Source: Heterobilharzia americana (lineage: Eukaryota > Platyhelminthes > Trematoda > Strigeidida > Schistosomatidae). From it: a stretch of DNA of 64,000 bases. The notes beneath the pieces are model-generated. The model made no database searches, was not told the DNA's origin, and was given only the letters and a program-made list of their open reading frames with translations. The position numbers and the translations under genes were made by a program. The first letter of the stretch is position 1, and every line of letters starts with the position of its first letter. This document shows, piece after piece, positions 51,868 through 63,990 of the stretch. Location: assembly GCA_944470555.2 (NCBI GenBank), contig OX104134.1:68938678-69002677 (forward strand), given 5' to 3'.

Positions 51868-52020
51868 TAACTCACTGACTTAGTAGTAACGCGCTTACCA
51901 TGAGACTTGAATGACCCGCGCTCAACCGACAGCCTAGTTGTGGGTGTGTACTGTTGAGGAATCCCATGCTAGGGCCAAAGAGCTATCCACTGCTTTCATG
52001 TTTTAAGTGATTCACTATGT
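51868..52020 (+). mobile_element. SINE-like repeat with hammerhead-like end
   Basis: tRNA-like head (CTTAGTAGTAACGCGCTTACC; box-B-like GACTTGAATGACC) followed at 51945-52005 by TACTGTTGAGGAATCCC, TAGGGCCAAAGAGC and ATCCACTGCTTTCATG. This is the same end as at 25113 and 31701, with CGAAA altered to CCAAA. Confidence 0.55.
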
Positions 52021-53549
52021 ATTACCCACCAATAATTATCTGAAAAGCTACAACTTTGCAAGAGAAACGTGACTGTTTTTTAGTTTATCAGGTTGACTTT
52101 AAGTGTCATTACAACACTGACATCCGACTAATTTGGGATATTGCTCTTTCAGACTTTTAGCTCGGAAACTCTTATCTACTAGTATAACGGTGAGTGAAAC
52201 AAAAACATTGTGAACAGGAAAAGAGGGAAGACACAGTTAATCAGTCAAGATTTTCAATCAAGTCAGTGTTTTAAACCGAAGTTTCCAACACTTGTGGAAA
52301 TAAAATATTGAATATATTAGTGAATTGTTATTGGCTGTCAATTTTTTTAGGCTGTCATACACTTCAGTCGAACTGGAAAAGGAGCAATAAAACGCAAACA
52401 AGATAAATTAAGGCAGCAAAGAGTGCAGCCTAGATAACACTGATAAAATAATAACAAGTCGTTCTACGTGAATAATTATTTGAAATTTACCGCCATCTAT
52501 GTCAACGTGTCACTTAAGCTTTGTAAATTACAATCACTCATAGATAAATAATGTGATTATATATATAGAATTGAAATGGAGTCTCTCCTTCTTTACTGGG
52601 TCTGCTAGCCAAAGCCTAGTGTCAACTGGTTGAATTTTTCACGCTATTGTGGTCCCGAGTTTTTCTGTTAGGCAGTTACAATAGGTCACCTGATAAACTT
52701 TTATGCCCTAAGAAAGGCAGAAGTGTATAAATGAGATATGAATACATTCTCAGTCTGCATAACTGTTGTTTATATCACAAGTGGAGTGTATACTTGTGAA
52801 CACGTGTATGTGATTGTGTGAGAGGAAACAGAAAAAAGCAGGTGGCAAAAAATGACTTTAAGGAAAGAATAAAACTTACGAAATTTAGATTAATCATTTT
52901 ATTGACAAGATGTTACAAATCAGGACGAACGAACTAGTTAATGAATCTGTCTTTGATTCGATTTACTTATTTTGAAGTTGTTTTTAGGACTCTTTACACC
53001 GCACTAGAGGATAGTAATAATGGTAGAAGAAAAGTATCGGTTATCTCGGTATGGTTTTCACTAGAAGTTGAGATGAGCCTAAGAAGTATTAAAAGGCTGG
53101 GAACTTTAGTTGTCCGTCCCATCCTTGTTTTGGACACCACAGCGGTACTCGTGAGCAACCATGTACGGGATTGAGCCTAAGCCAGTAACATCCTGGGGGA
53201 AGTGTGCTGCCATTCTTCTACTTAAATGAAGTGTAATGAGACTGTTTATATTTGAATATAAAGGAACGTTTTCTCATTGGTTAGTGAACAGATAATAGTA
53301 TCGCTTGTCTCATCTTTTGTATTCAACTTAATAAGCTGGTAGCTGTTTGGTCCTGTGGAGCAGCTTCAAATAGACATACCCAGCTCCAAGTCCCTAAACG
53401 TCTTTTGGAATATTTTACAGCACGTCTAAACAGATGAAACAGAGAATGGAAATCAACACTTCTACCCTCAAGCGTATGAAGCTCTGGATCCTCATAGTGG
53501 TTTCTTCACAGTAGTTTAGAGTCATTTAATACCACCTTAGAGGAATACG

Positions 53550-53555
<6 letters not shown>

Positions 53556-53607
<52 letters not shown>
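53556..53607. repeat. (TA)n microsatellite
   Basis: About 52 bp. Confidence 0.96.
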
Positions 53608-53612
<5 letters not shown>

Positions 53613-54377
53613 TGAATGATTAGAAACTCTGAAGTGAAAAGCTGCTCTTTGTGTCCCAAAAAGTTATGCACATTTAATATAATCATAGTCGCTCTTCTAG
53701 GCCATATTTTTTTACTATACGTTTTATTTTCCCCTTACTTAATCTTTTTCCTTGTTAGGGTTGACTAAATTATTTTCACTCATTTCATGTGCTACTTCCT
53801 TTCATTTTTATCTTCCCTTCCTTCAGCGTCCCTTTTAGACTATTCTACTGTCTTGTACGACTGTTATTCAGAACACACTACTATTTATTCTGTTGATTTT
53901 ATTGAATATAGATGCATCTGTATGGTTTTAAAAAACGAAATCGTTAAATTGAAATCTTCCTTGGCCATCGCTTCTTAGTTTGCAAGCTATCTGTCCTTCA
54001 GTTAAAAAATATCGCTGAAAAAACGTCTAACTTCTGATTTGTGAATAAATACTTCACTATTGAGACTTGAGACAAATTCTTCTAAAACTCAAAAGAACAA
54101 AATTGATTTTGAAAGTTAGTTAAAGTTCTTTTAATTGGCTAATGTATACTGGACTCAACAGACTATTTCAGAGAGTTGTGGTCTGGTGGTTTGATGTGGT
54201 TGATAAGAGGTGATTCCTGACGCGTTATGGTACGATTTGTCCCAGTGGCCTCCAAATTATTGACCCAGCTATCTAACAACGCAACGGAGAGACACTGTTG
54301 GTAAAGTGCGAAGGTAGTATTTCCAAAAGTCCCTTGTCTAAGGCCTGCTAAAACTCAAGTTTTCACTTTACATTTAG

Positions 54378-54635
54378 TCATCAGTCCATATCAGTAGTAC
54401 AAACATGTTTAGAAATTCATCAGGGACGAATGAACAAACATCACATTTAACTTCCAGTTGTACTTATCAAGCCACAAATAGACACAAAATAAATAATATT
54501 GAAAAAGTGAAGAGAATGGATTATCTTCAGCCATCTGCATATGATGCAGATAGTTTAGAACCGGAAGAAAATCCTGTTCACTGTTTACAGTGGTCGACTG
54601 TGTTTGCTGCTGAGTACTTGTTGTTTTGTTGTTAA
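54378..54635 (+). CDS. Possible terminal exon of an unidentified gene
   Basis: Open for 85 codons from a good acceptor (pyrimidine-rich tract ending TTACATTTAG) in phase 0 to a TAA stop. The sequence is unlike the A+T artefacts around it: it is hydrophilic and Ser/Thr-rich at first (NMFRNSSGTNEQTSHLTSS), then KVKRMDYLQPSAYDADSLEP and EENPVHCLQWSTVFAAEYLL. I recognise no domain. An internal ATG (54405) could instead be a start of a short gene. It is on the opposite strand from the PKD gene, about 330 bp before the RTE copy at 54965. No upstream exon was identified. Confidence 0.3.
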   Translation, partial: SSVHISSTNMFRNSSGTNEQTSHLTSSCTYQATNRHKINNIEKVKRMDYLQPSAYDADSLEPEENPVHCLQWSTVFAAEYLLFCC

Positions 54636-54964
54636 TTTCCTTTCTTCTCTAAATTCATGAAGCCATCGATGGATACACCTGTACTGGTAAGTAAATCCCT
54701 GAAATCAATAACTTGTAGTTTAATGACATCGCACTGTGTCACTGGCCTAAATAAATTTAAGTAATATGTTCAGCTGGAGACATATGGTGGAGCACCAATG
54801 CCATTCAAAAGATTGTAATATTACTTCGCATTTTCAAGGAAAAGTGCCACTACTTAGTTAGCCAGAGTATCTTTTTGACTGCCAATTTATGCAATCAAAA
54901 GAACAATCCCAAAAAAAACTAGCCTTGTGTTTTTTTCATGATCATGTACCCGTGAGTCTTGAAT

Positions 54965-55294
54965 TATTATTTTATATTATGCTATTTTTCCTTTGGTTCC
55001 TAGTGGAACATAGGGCTTAAGCAGCACGCCTAAATTACAATCTCTTCACTGCACTCCACTGAACCTCACTCCACGACTGCCAAAAAGCTTTCATTTCGTC
55101 CTCACACGATCTCCTCCATGTCACCCTCGCATCCCACGCCCAACTCGTTACTTCCCCTTTGCATTCCACTCAACAGCCTGGCCTGGCCTGACTCCTGATG
55201 TCACCAATTGGTCTTTCCAATGTATGCCCAATCCATCTCCACTTTATTCTGTATATTTATTGAGTGATGGGTTCTTGCTTCGTTGCTTCGTTGA

Positions 55295-55383
<89 letters not shown>

Positions 55384-57225
55384 TGTTCCAGTCATAATTT
55401 TGAATCCAGCACTTTCTTTCTGCACTTGTCGTAGGGCACATGCCCGTTGGTAATTCTATGGCTGCGCTGCTGATGGTATTCCTGGTCCAGTTGCCGGTGG
55501 TGGGGCTTGTGGTGGTGGTCGATTCAAGAGTTTTCTGAAGTGGTCAACTCATCGTTTCCTTTCCTTCTCCTCTGTGATGGTAACTAAGTTTCCTTCACTA
55601 TCTTTCATTGGCTTCATCTGAGTTGATCTCTTCTCAGATAGTAAGTGACCTGGTTGGTTATTTGATATAATGTTGTCAGGTCTCTGTCTGTCTCTGCTAC
55701 ATGCAGCCTGATCTGCTCCGCTTGCCAGCGTGTTGTGGAAGTGTCTTTTGTCTTTGTGCTCACTCTTCTTCACTTCTTTTTCCAGTGTAGTGTTTTATAT
55801 GTTGTGTTCAGTTCCTCTTTTCTTTGTTCATCCCTGCACCGCACTGGTTCATCTTCTGCTTCATCATCTTCCTATCCCTCCTAGATCAGCTTCCGTGTAT
55901 CCGTCGACATCCATTCATTGTCTTCTTTCTTCTCCCTTCCTAACACAGTTATGCAGGTTTCTTTCCACATCTCTTTCAAGGAGTTACAGTGTTCATCCAT
56001 ACAGGTTTCCTCTGGGATGGTACTCAATATCCGGATGGCTGACTGACGTGAAGATGTCCTCTGCAGTTTCGTCTTTCAGTTCCTGTTCTGCGTGTTCAAC
56101 TTCAAATGTGGTCTATCACCTGCTTTTTAAAGGTTTTCAGCTTGATTTGGTAAGCTTTTGCACTAGATAGTATATGGTGTGAACTTAAATCTGCTTCCCT
56201 TCTTAGACTCACCTTATGTCCAATAGACTGCATCTCCACTTTCTTCACATTCAGATGAAGTCGATCTGACTTTGAGTGTGTCTCGGCGTCTGGTGAAATC
56301 CATGTCGTTTTGTGAATATCCTTGTGTTTGTACACACTGCCTGACTCCAATCACCAATTCGTTGAGTGCACAGAAGCCAGCACACAGTTCTCCATTCTCC
56401 TTCACCACTTCACCGAGTGCCTCTTAACCCGAGATCACTTCTCTTCCTGTGTTGTTCGCTATCACTTTGGTTGGCATTCATGTCACCCCACACATTAGAA
56501 TTTTGATGTCGCCATCGCCAACTGGGTGGAGTCTTGTCCAGTACTGATTGCAGTTGTCTGTAGAATTTCTTCTTCTTCTTTTTGTCTTCATCTGCATTAT
56601 TTGTAGGTTAGGTGCATAGCGTAGCATTGTTTGATTATGACTTCCCTTCATTTTGAGTTGAATCCATCTTGCTGTCATGATCCTGATCGCGAAGGAGGAG
56701 ATTGGTTCCCACTGCATGAGAGAGAGCCTTTGATGTTCTTGGGGACATGATGATAGCCACTCCAAAACTCGGTGTGCTTGTGGTTGTCGTCTTGCTGACA
56801 ATATTGGATTAGATTATTGACTCTCCAGTTGGCAGTTTGGAGAATCCACTTCCATCCCATCTACTCTCGCGGATTCTTAGCACTTTTATGCTACACCTTC
56901 TCGTCTCTTTTGCAATCTGTGCAGCCTTGCTAGGTTCAAGTATTTTGTGGACATTCCATGTCCCTATGCTTACTTTCGTTCTCATCGAGAGAAGACAAGT
57001 CAGCCGACTGGCTTCCTGAAGGTTTTCACCAACTGGCATCATTTCGTCTCTCCGATTCCAACGAGGAATAAGTTTGTTTTTATGTTTTATATTTTCTTTG
57101 TGCTTAGAAGTTTCTTTAGCGATTGGATTGGTTTTCTGGGACAGGGTTGCTAGCCGTATGCCCAACCTTTTCTCCTTATCCATGCTTAGGACCAGCTAGT
57201 AACTAATGAACTGGTTATCTGTTAT
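54965..57225 (-). mobile_element. RTE/SR2-like derivative with RT core deleted
   Basis: On the minus strand the copy runs from near the family 5' end (57225) through the endonuclease region, carrying the same early stop and frameshifts as 17797-19632 (for example the open part 57183-56809 with TKVSIGTWNVHKILEPSKA), to the first codons of the RT (GGATTCAAAATTATGACTGGAACA). It then passes through (GGCT)22 directly into the 3' part (CTGTCAACGAAGCAACGAAG...) and ends in a degenerate (TAA)n tail near 54965. The RT active site is therefore absent. Since both termini are present, it could be mobilised in trans by an intact relative such as 38706-41921 (inference). Confidence 0.88.
55295..55383. repeat. 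(CAGC)n microsatellite at a deletion junction
   Basis: About 22 units. It stands where two separate GGCT tracts, about 1.2 kb apart in the copy at 36759-38345, would be fused. Confidence 0.96.
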
Positions 57226-57360
57226 GACCGCATTCATATCCTTTAAACTTCTGCACGCTCATTCTGTGTCACTGTAATAGCCGATATTTCGCACACTAAG
57301 ACAGTATTATTGATTGGATAATGCTTCGTGGATAATTTATTGCCCTGTCAACATTTATTT

Positions 57361-57640
57361 TCTTGGTTGATGGAGATGGCTTGGACATGTACTACGCATG
57401 CAAAGTGGTCACCTACTTCAAAGTTTAGTGCCAGATAAAGTTGGATTAAATGGAAGAGAGTTCAGGGTGGCGAGATCGAGACGTAGCACGAGTCGATGAG
57501 GCTCCTGATTGCAATTATGCTACTTATTGGGAGGTGTAGACTACCTAGATGGGGATCCGAGACGACGGAAGTCAGTGGTTGAGAACTCTTAGTGATTAGG
57601 TTAAAAATCGGTCACATTAGCGCAGATGTATCAACTTCTG
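57361..57640 (+). mobile_element. Non-LTR retrotransposon C-terminal remnant
   Basis: The plus strand encodes WRWLGHVLRMQSGHLLQ at 57371, then GREFRVARSRR. After a frameshift come a THxSMK-like and WGPRD-like segment (57475-57600) typical of the C-terminal zinc-finger/HxxW tail of a schistosome non-LTR family. No RT core is attached. Same family as the pieces at 30160-30300 and 63480-63990. Confidence 0.68.
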
Positions 57641-57649
57641 ACGTCTTTC

Positions 57650-59640
57650 AAAGCTTGAATATCTGCATTAACCCTTATCTTCAACCTGTTTATTCTCTCA
57701 CACAACTTCTTCTACTTTGATATCAGCCTTTTTCTATTTACTTGTTCTTTGTATATTACTGTCAGGTGTGGCGAGTCAATATACCTGTGCGAGCGGTTTC
57801 ACTCTGATTTTGTCTGTCTAACATAGATCACTTGTAACAGAGACAACAAAAGCACGTAAATACGGAGTTAAACACTGGCACAGGGCATGATTTGCGCTTT
57901 TATATCAAATGTAATCTACAATTCTTGATAAGTATACACATTTTACCAATAATCTCACATTAAAAATTAATTAGTTATCTAAATGGATCCTATTCAATAC
58001 TCCAGTATTAATCTTGGTGTTATCCACCTCTAATTTTGTGCTCATGTTAAACTTTCTGAAGGTGAAATGAAGTCATCTACAACCCAGTCAAACGTCAAGA
58101 CAAGGACCTTCAGGTTTCACTAGAAGCAAGTTACAATTCAGCTACTGCTTTGGAATCCAGTCGTTCAGTTTTCAACTTTTCCGATAGGACAATGCTGAGT
58201 AATACCAAATTAGCACAGAACAGCTGATCAGTGCTTTCACGCATCAGTGGTTCTTCGGATGATATCAGTATATAATGAAAGCTGCTTACGAAAGGACAAA
58301 AGGCTTGTAGCGTTGCTGATTGAAAGAATGCTGAATCTAATGCCAACCTCTTGTTCATTTGTATGAGTACAAGCGTTCAGTTTGCACATTAGTTGGTTGT
58401 AGAAGTTTTCGGCAACAAACAGGAGGGAGTGTGCTGAGATCATCTGACTGTTTGGCATGTTTAGTGGCTTGTTACAAACAATTATAATATAAAGGGTGGT
58501 GAAATGAATAGAGTAGAGTCTAACAATTCTATCTGTTTTTCAGTTGCCCAGATAGGAAGGAGAAAGACGTTTTATTTGTAAATACACGTTTAAATATAAA
58601 ACAGAATAAAAAAAATTCACTGAGATGTGAGACAACTTATCATGCTTTACTAAGCATGACATTATGCTACAATGATTCACAAGAAACATATAATTTAATT
58701 GTCAGATTAATATTTTTCACTTCATTTACCTATCGATTCAACTAAAGTGCATTATTCGAAATCATTGTAGTGTAGTTCAAAAAGAAATAGAAACTTGAAG
58801 TGATACCGCGTTAGGTTAATGAAATAACCATTAGCAAATACAATGTTATGGAAATAATCTTCTTCAACTTTATTTAGCTCCGAAAACTCTTTCAAATCGG
58901 CTATCATTTTACGAATTCTCTAGGCCTAACTAATTAAGAAAACGGTTGGACTGGATAGCTATTTTGTCTCAGTTCATAACTTCCTACTAGGAAAAAAAAT
59001 CTTCACTCTGATATAGTGCAAGTTAGTTGTGATGAAACAAACAGGCTAACTGGTTCACTGGTCGATATGAACTATTAACGAAAACTGCAGTCAAAGAAAT
59101 GAGGTTCATACAAACAACTTTTTTAGACAAAAAATTCACCAACGATTGTCTTTTTCAACAATAAAGAACATATGTAGGCTGAAGTTTATATTATGATGCT
59201 TGCATTTATGGGTCTGCAGTTTTCCTGGAATTCATCTTATGCGAAAACGATTAGCCTTACAAGTGAATCTAAGCGAAGACGATGTTTACAAAGGCAAAAT
59301 GGCTTAGACCACAGTGATAACAACCTAAATCTTCTATGAAGTGTGCCGCAGCACGAACAGCTCGTTATTTTAAGTCTGTAGTCATGATGACGACATTTGA
59401 AAGAAAGTGTAGATGAATGTAGGATTTGTCCTAGCTGCTTTGATATTAACAAGCCCCTTCTCTCAATCTCGGTAATCAGTTCCTTACACTGAGACTAGTT
59501 CTGCAAAAAAAGCCACCTCAGAAATAAGTTATGAATGTACAAACCTCAGTGTGTGAGAAATAAATAATTCCAGCGTTTCGAGCAAAAGTCTGACTCTAGC
59601 TTCTTTAAGGAAAAAACTGAAAATTAAATCATCAGATATA
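57650..59640. other. A+T-rich sequence without supported gene
   Basis: Minus-strand open stretches at 58131-58458 and 59237-59452 were examined; neither shows a domain or good splice signals. Near 59570 a CGTTTCGAGC...AGCTTCTTTAAGG trace resembles the end of a PLE on the minus strand. Confidence 0.3.
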
Positions 59641-59654
59641 TATATGCATATATA

Positions 59655-59790
59655 ACCTCGCCTAGTTTACTAGCTCACTAGTTTACTAGCCGGTCTTAAG
59701 CTTGCATAAAGAGGGAAGGTTGGGCACAGGGCAGGGCTAGCAGTCTTACCCCGTAAAATCAATCCAACCGCTAAAGAAACTTCAAAGCAT
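59655..59790 (+). mobile_element. Isolated 5' tip of the RTE/SR2-like element
   Basis: About 135 bp beginning ACCTCGCCTAG and matching the first 135 bp of 38706-41921 with minor differences, ending at AACTTCAAAGCA and followed at once by (TA)n. There is no 3' part. A TA-rich stretch also abuts the left side. Confidence 0.85.
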
Positions 59791-59799
59791 AGGGTATAT

Positions 59800-62700
59800 A
59801 TATATATATAAGGTCAAAATCATGTAGTTCGTTTCATTAGATCGAATGTAAACTATTCGCTTAGCGCTTACTATTTTTTAAACTATCCCATCAAGTTTTG
59901 ACTAACAAAATATCCTACTGAGCAATCTAAGTTGTTCCTTACATAACGCTTTTGTGCTAAAGATCACACCTTATGATTTTAGCTAGATATTTTCTAGCAG
60001 AAATCCTGTTTACACCACAGTTAGACAGTTAAAAAAGTACTCGACAGTGAGAATTGTCAACGTGGACCGTGCAATTTATATATCATTTGCAGATTGATCA
60101 CAGTCAAGTCTTGATGATGGCTTATATAAAATGCATTCGAGGCCACTTTAGTTAATCATTTGTTTTCATCCTCAACTTTATCTCTACAGTAGTGATTTCA
60201 GAAGTATTTACTTCAAGTCCATTTATTTTGCTTTTCTAATTGTTTAGATCACCATTATCACAAAGAAGTGGATTTCCGCCACTTCAGTTTAAGTACTTCC
60301 GTTTTTGTATTCAGTATTTAGTGACCACAGGGTTGAGTTACAAGACTATCAACAAGGTTACGTTAAAGTTGACTTCATTACCCCGTAAGGTCATCCATAA
60401 ACGGTTAATTAGTAAGGTAACTGGTAGCAACATTTCATACGGCCTCAATTCACAGGACTTCAGGTTGAAAAAGAACAAACATCGATTGGTAATAAGGACT
60501 TTTCCGACAGAATCAAGGAGCTTCAGTACTTAAACTCCAATTTTATCCTGACGAAGGTAGATAGTATAACAGTTCATCATTTCAGTAAATTCTGAAGTAA
60601 AATAGTGAATGGCAGAATTTATGTCAAGAAAACTCGTAAAATGTGTGTGTATGTGTGTGTAGATTCAACAACCTGGCATTGATTGTCAGTGAAATTTCAA
60701 ATCAATGTAACAAAGCTCGTGCTGTGTTTGAAAGCTATTGTACGGTTTTCAGATCACCCAAAACTGAGTGTTCTTTACCAAAGTTTATACATCTCAAAAA
60801 TAATTTCCAGCAGATTTATAGTATCCCAAGATGTTACTTGCTTTATTCATCCTAACCGTAAGCCTACTGTCCGGAAACTGCACACACAAAGTTATGAGAG
60901 TAGAAAAGATAATTTTTGATAATAGTAACGGCAATATATCTGTTGTTTATACTCTCGATGTTGATCCAAAGGATCGAATTTATTAGTCTATTTTAGTACT
61001 TGAATCGTCGTACAGTTGCATGAGTATTACAAGGGTTATATTTCTGTTGTATGGTTGGAATCCGTGACCTGTGATTTTCATTTTCGGAAGTCTTCAGTTA
61101 GATGTAACCGTATTTGCGTTCTCACCGAGACTCAATCTCAATACCCATGGCTTGAAATACCTTACTGTTACTCAAAAATGCAATAGGGTTAAGACGAAGA
61201 AACCTGAAATTAGAACAATATACTAATATTTGCTGAACATGATACGTTTTTCGTAACTAAGTAGCCTAGGATACAGCAATTTGAACGTTGAAGTGCCGTG
61301 TGGAGGGTTCGAGTTCTGGTGGAGGCACCAAAGCTGACTAACTCATATCTGACTATTGAACTCTAAATATGAAGAAATATGCATCCTGGTTCCAACTATT
61401 TGTGATATACAGCCACTCAGTAGCTCTGAATAAGTGTACACTATCAACAATGTTATCGAGTCAGGATAATCACATTCCAAAACAACCGAGAACTTAGAAA
61501 GAAATCCTCATGTGTCAAAAAGAATAGGTAATTCAGTAGATAAGCTTGATGAAATCTGGAATATGAATTATGTGTATCAGTTGCATCAGTTACTGTTGGT
61601 TTCAAGAACAGCCTTGTGAAGCATAACTTTTGCTGAGAAAAAGTAGGTGACAGTCTCAATTTACCTTTCGCTTACTAGAGGAGAAGATAAATTTTACTTT
61701 TTGTTACTCGGAGAGGTGACAGAATTTACCAATGGAAGTTATCTTTCAAAACATGTTATCGTGTAACTCTGGTTTTCAACATGTTTTCAACTATCTCAGC
61801 AATATCCTGTGATAATGATACTGCGTTCTCTGCGGACGGTTAACTGATATAAATACTGTGATAGATATTAAGAGCCATTCAATATGAAATCCTGTCAGAA
61901 ATATTGCTTGCGACAGTCATTAAGAAGAACACTCTGTTCAATGCATGTTTCTTGCTTGCTGATAGTAAACATCAAGAGGTATCTGCAACAGTGACGAGAC
62001 TGTTTTTCCGTCGATGATTTCAAACTGCATCAGTCGCCGCTGAGGTTTAACCACTGAACTGTTGAGACAACGACTGACCTGTTTTACCAATAAATTATAC
62101 TTAAGAATTAGTCACCTGTGGGTAGCCTAAAGGAGATCTTTGTGACTAATTCTAACAGAAGTAAAGCAAATAAATTTGCAAAGTGGCCACTAAACTAAGT
62201 GAGGTAACACAATGGTGCCCTATATTTTGGTGCTAACTAGAGAAGTAGAGTTAATAGAATGTATTTACATTCTTCGACCAGGATTCTCTTAACGTTTCCT
62301 CAAGAATTGTAACACGCATCCACAAAACATTGGCAACATTCCTAAAATTCAGCAATAAGTAATGCATATTTAAATGTTTAAATAAAACACTAGTTTCCTC
62401 ATGTTTGAAGATAGCCACGTTAGTGATTCAGTTCTATGGGTGCTGTGAACGAGGACGTTAAGCGCAAAAGTAATGGAAATCCAAGTTGTTGTATACCGCC
62501 AAATTTATTTTATTTGTTTTAATTTTTATCATCTACTTAAAATCGTTTCAATAATATGAAAAACATATGACAGTTAGTTGTTCTGTAACTATTTCAGTTA
62601 TAAGCTAGTATGAATCTCCTTGCTTTTATCATGCGTGATGTTCGGATTATTTTGTTTATAGGAAACTCATGTCTCAATGATTCCTTTGTCTCTCTTCTTT

Positions 62701-63475
62701 TTTTCTGTTTTTTGTAAACAAATGTTCACTCAGTTATCTTAGAAGAAAATTAGAAAACTCCTTGAGGATAAGTTTTCTGTATATTTACTTTAATCCACTC
62801 AGTTGGATTTTTTTCGATCAGGTAAATATCTGTTTTACTGGGTTTTTTTTAACCAATATCCCTCATCCCTTAGATTTAGTCTGATAATGATGATTACACA
62901 ACCTGTGTTAAATTTCTTTCCTGAACAACTCCAGCAAAATATGTGAGAAAAGAACATAAAAAAGTTTTGATCACTTTGGAAAGATACTTTACTCAGGATA
63001 ATTATTGCACTACTGAAGCTTTTAAGCAAATATATTGCATTATCAAAAAACTAGTGATGTGGAACCATTTATTGAGGTATCTGATACGATAACTATTAAT
63101 TTGAAGTAGGTTTCATCAGTCAACCCGTAAATCGGTAAAACAATAACAACAATGGACTGGGAATTGCTATGTGGCAGTTTAAGTTGCAACACATCATATC
63201 AGTATCTCAGAATACCAGGTATCAAGACGTTAGACAGACTAAGAAGGGGAACTAATGTCATCAGAATCTTTTGAAAGTTACATAAGCAAAATGAGAAAAT
63301 CAGATTGAAAATGTGATATAGCGAAGAAGATTGACTTTGGAATTAGATGCACTAAAGCAGTCGGTTCTGGACTGTATCACATGCAGCTTACAGCCATCAA
63401 CTTCGTTTGTTCAGTTGGTGTCGACTAGGTAGTCTGCATTTCTCTACACGGTTTAAACCAAAATTCAGACTTTCT
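59800..63475. other. A+T-rich sequence, one SINE, no supported gene
   Basis: A 97-codon open stretch at 60240-60533 begins just after a strong acceptor-like TTTTCTAATTGTTTAG, but I see no domain and no clear donor. Apart from the SINE near 61250-61420, nothing is recognisable. Confidence 0.3.
61250..61420 (+). mobile_element. Decayed tRNA-headed SINE
   Basis: tRNA-like head from GTAGCCTAGGATACAG (61261) with an excellent box B GGGTTCGAGTTC (61307-61318) and a GGTGG end. The right part (AAAGCTGACTAACTC ... GAAGAAATATGCATCCTGG, 61330-61393) is a decayed hammerhead end. A minus-strand tRNA-like head lies just to the left (61100-61180). Confidence 0.5.
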
Positions 63476-63479
63476 GAAT

Positions 63480-63990
63480 TGTTACCAATGTTTAGCGTTG
63501 ATATCATTTTTTGTCTTCCAGTTTGACCATTCTTTGGCTAGCGTCAGATGTCAGACAGTTATGATGACTAACCATGCATAAAGCGTCTCTGAGCCATCAA
63601 AGTCGGTGAAGGCTATCAACCACATCGTCTGATTTGCTTCTTATACCCATGACTCTAAGCCTTGCTTCTACATAACCAACTCTATGGCTGTATGACACAT
63701 GAATATTGCTTTTAAGGCAACAATAGTTGAATGCTTGGAACCTTCTCATTTTATCTACTCTTAATTACCATGCTTCATACCGAAATAGTAGTACTGTTGA
63801 GCATAGTAAAACTAGCAGGCAGAACGATGGATCCCTAGTAGGCAGTCAGATATCTCATAGGTGCCACAAGTAGCGTAAGTTAGTAAAAGTCAGTCAAGGC
63901 ATTTTTTATGTATGCACTCGAACACTGTTGTGATGCCTCAGTTTGTATAAAACATTGTTATTGATCTGAACATTTTAACGTGTCATTCCC
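63480..63990 (-). mobile_element. Non-LTR retrotransposon C-terminal remnant, runs off the window
   Basis: In two or three frames the minus strand encodes MRRFQAFNYCCLKSNIHV, SHRVGYVEARLRVMGIRSKS, and DDVVDSLHRL followed by an RDALCM-like stretch. This is the order found in schistosome non-LTR retrotransposons (RRLxVFDxRCLRSIAxVxW, HRVSNxEVRRRVLG, VVNLHRLRWLGHVLRM). The RT core would lie beyond the right edge. Dead copy. Confidence 0.66.

Noticed and set aside
60240..60533. 97-codon frame behind a strong acceptor-like sequence
   Set aside because: No clear donor, no domain and no fitting partner exon; kept only as a remark.
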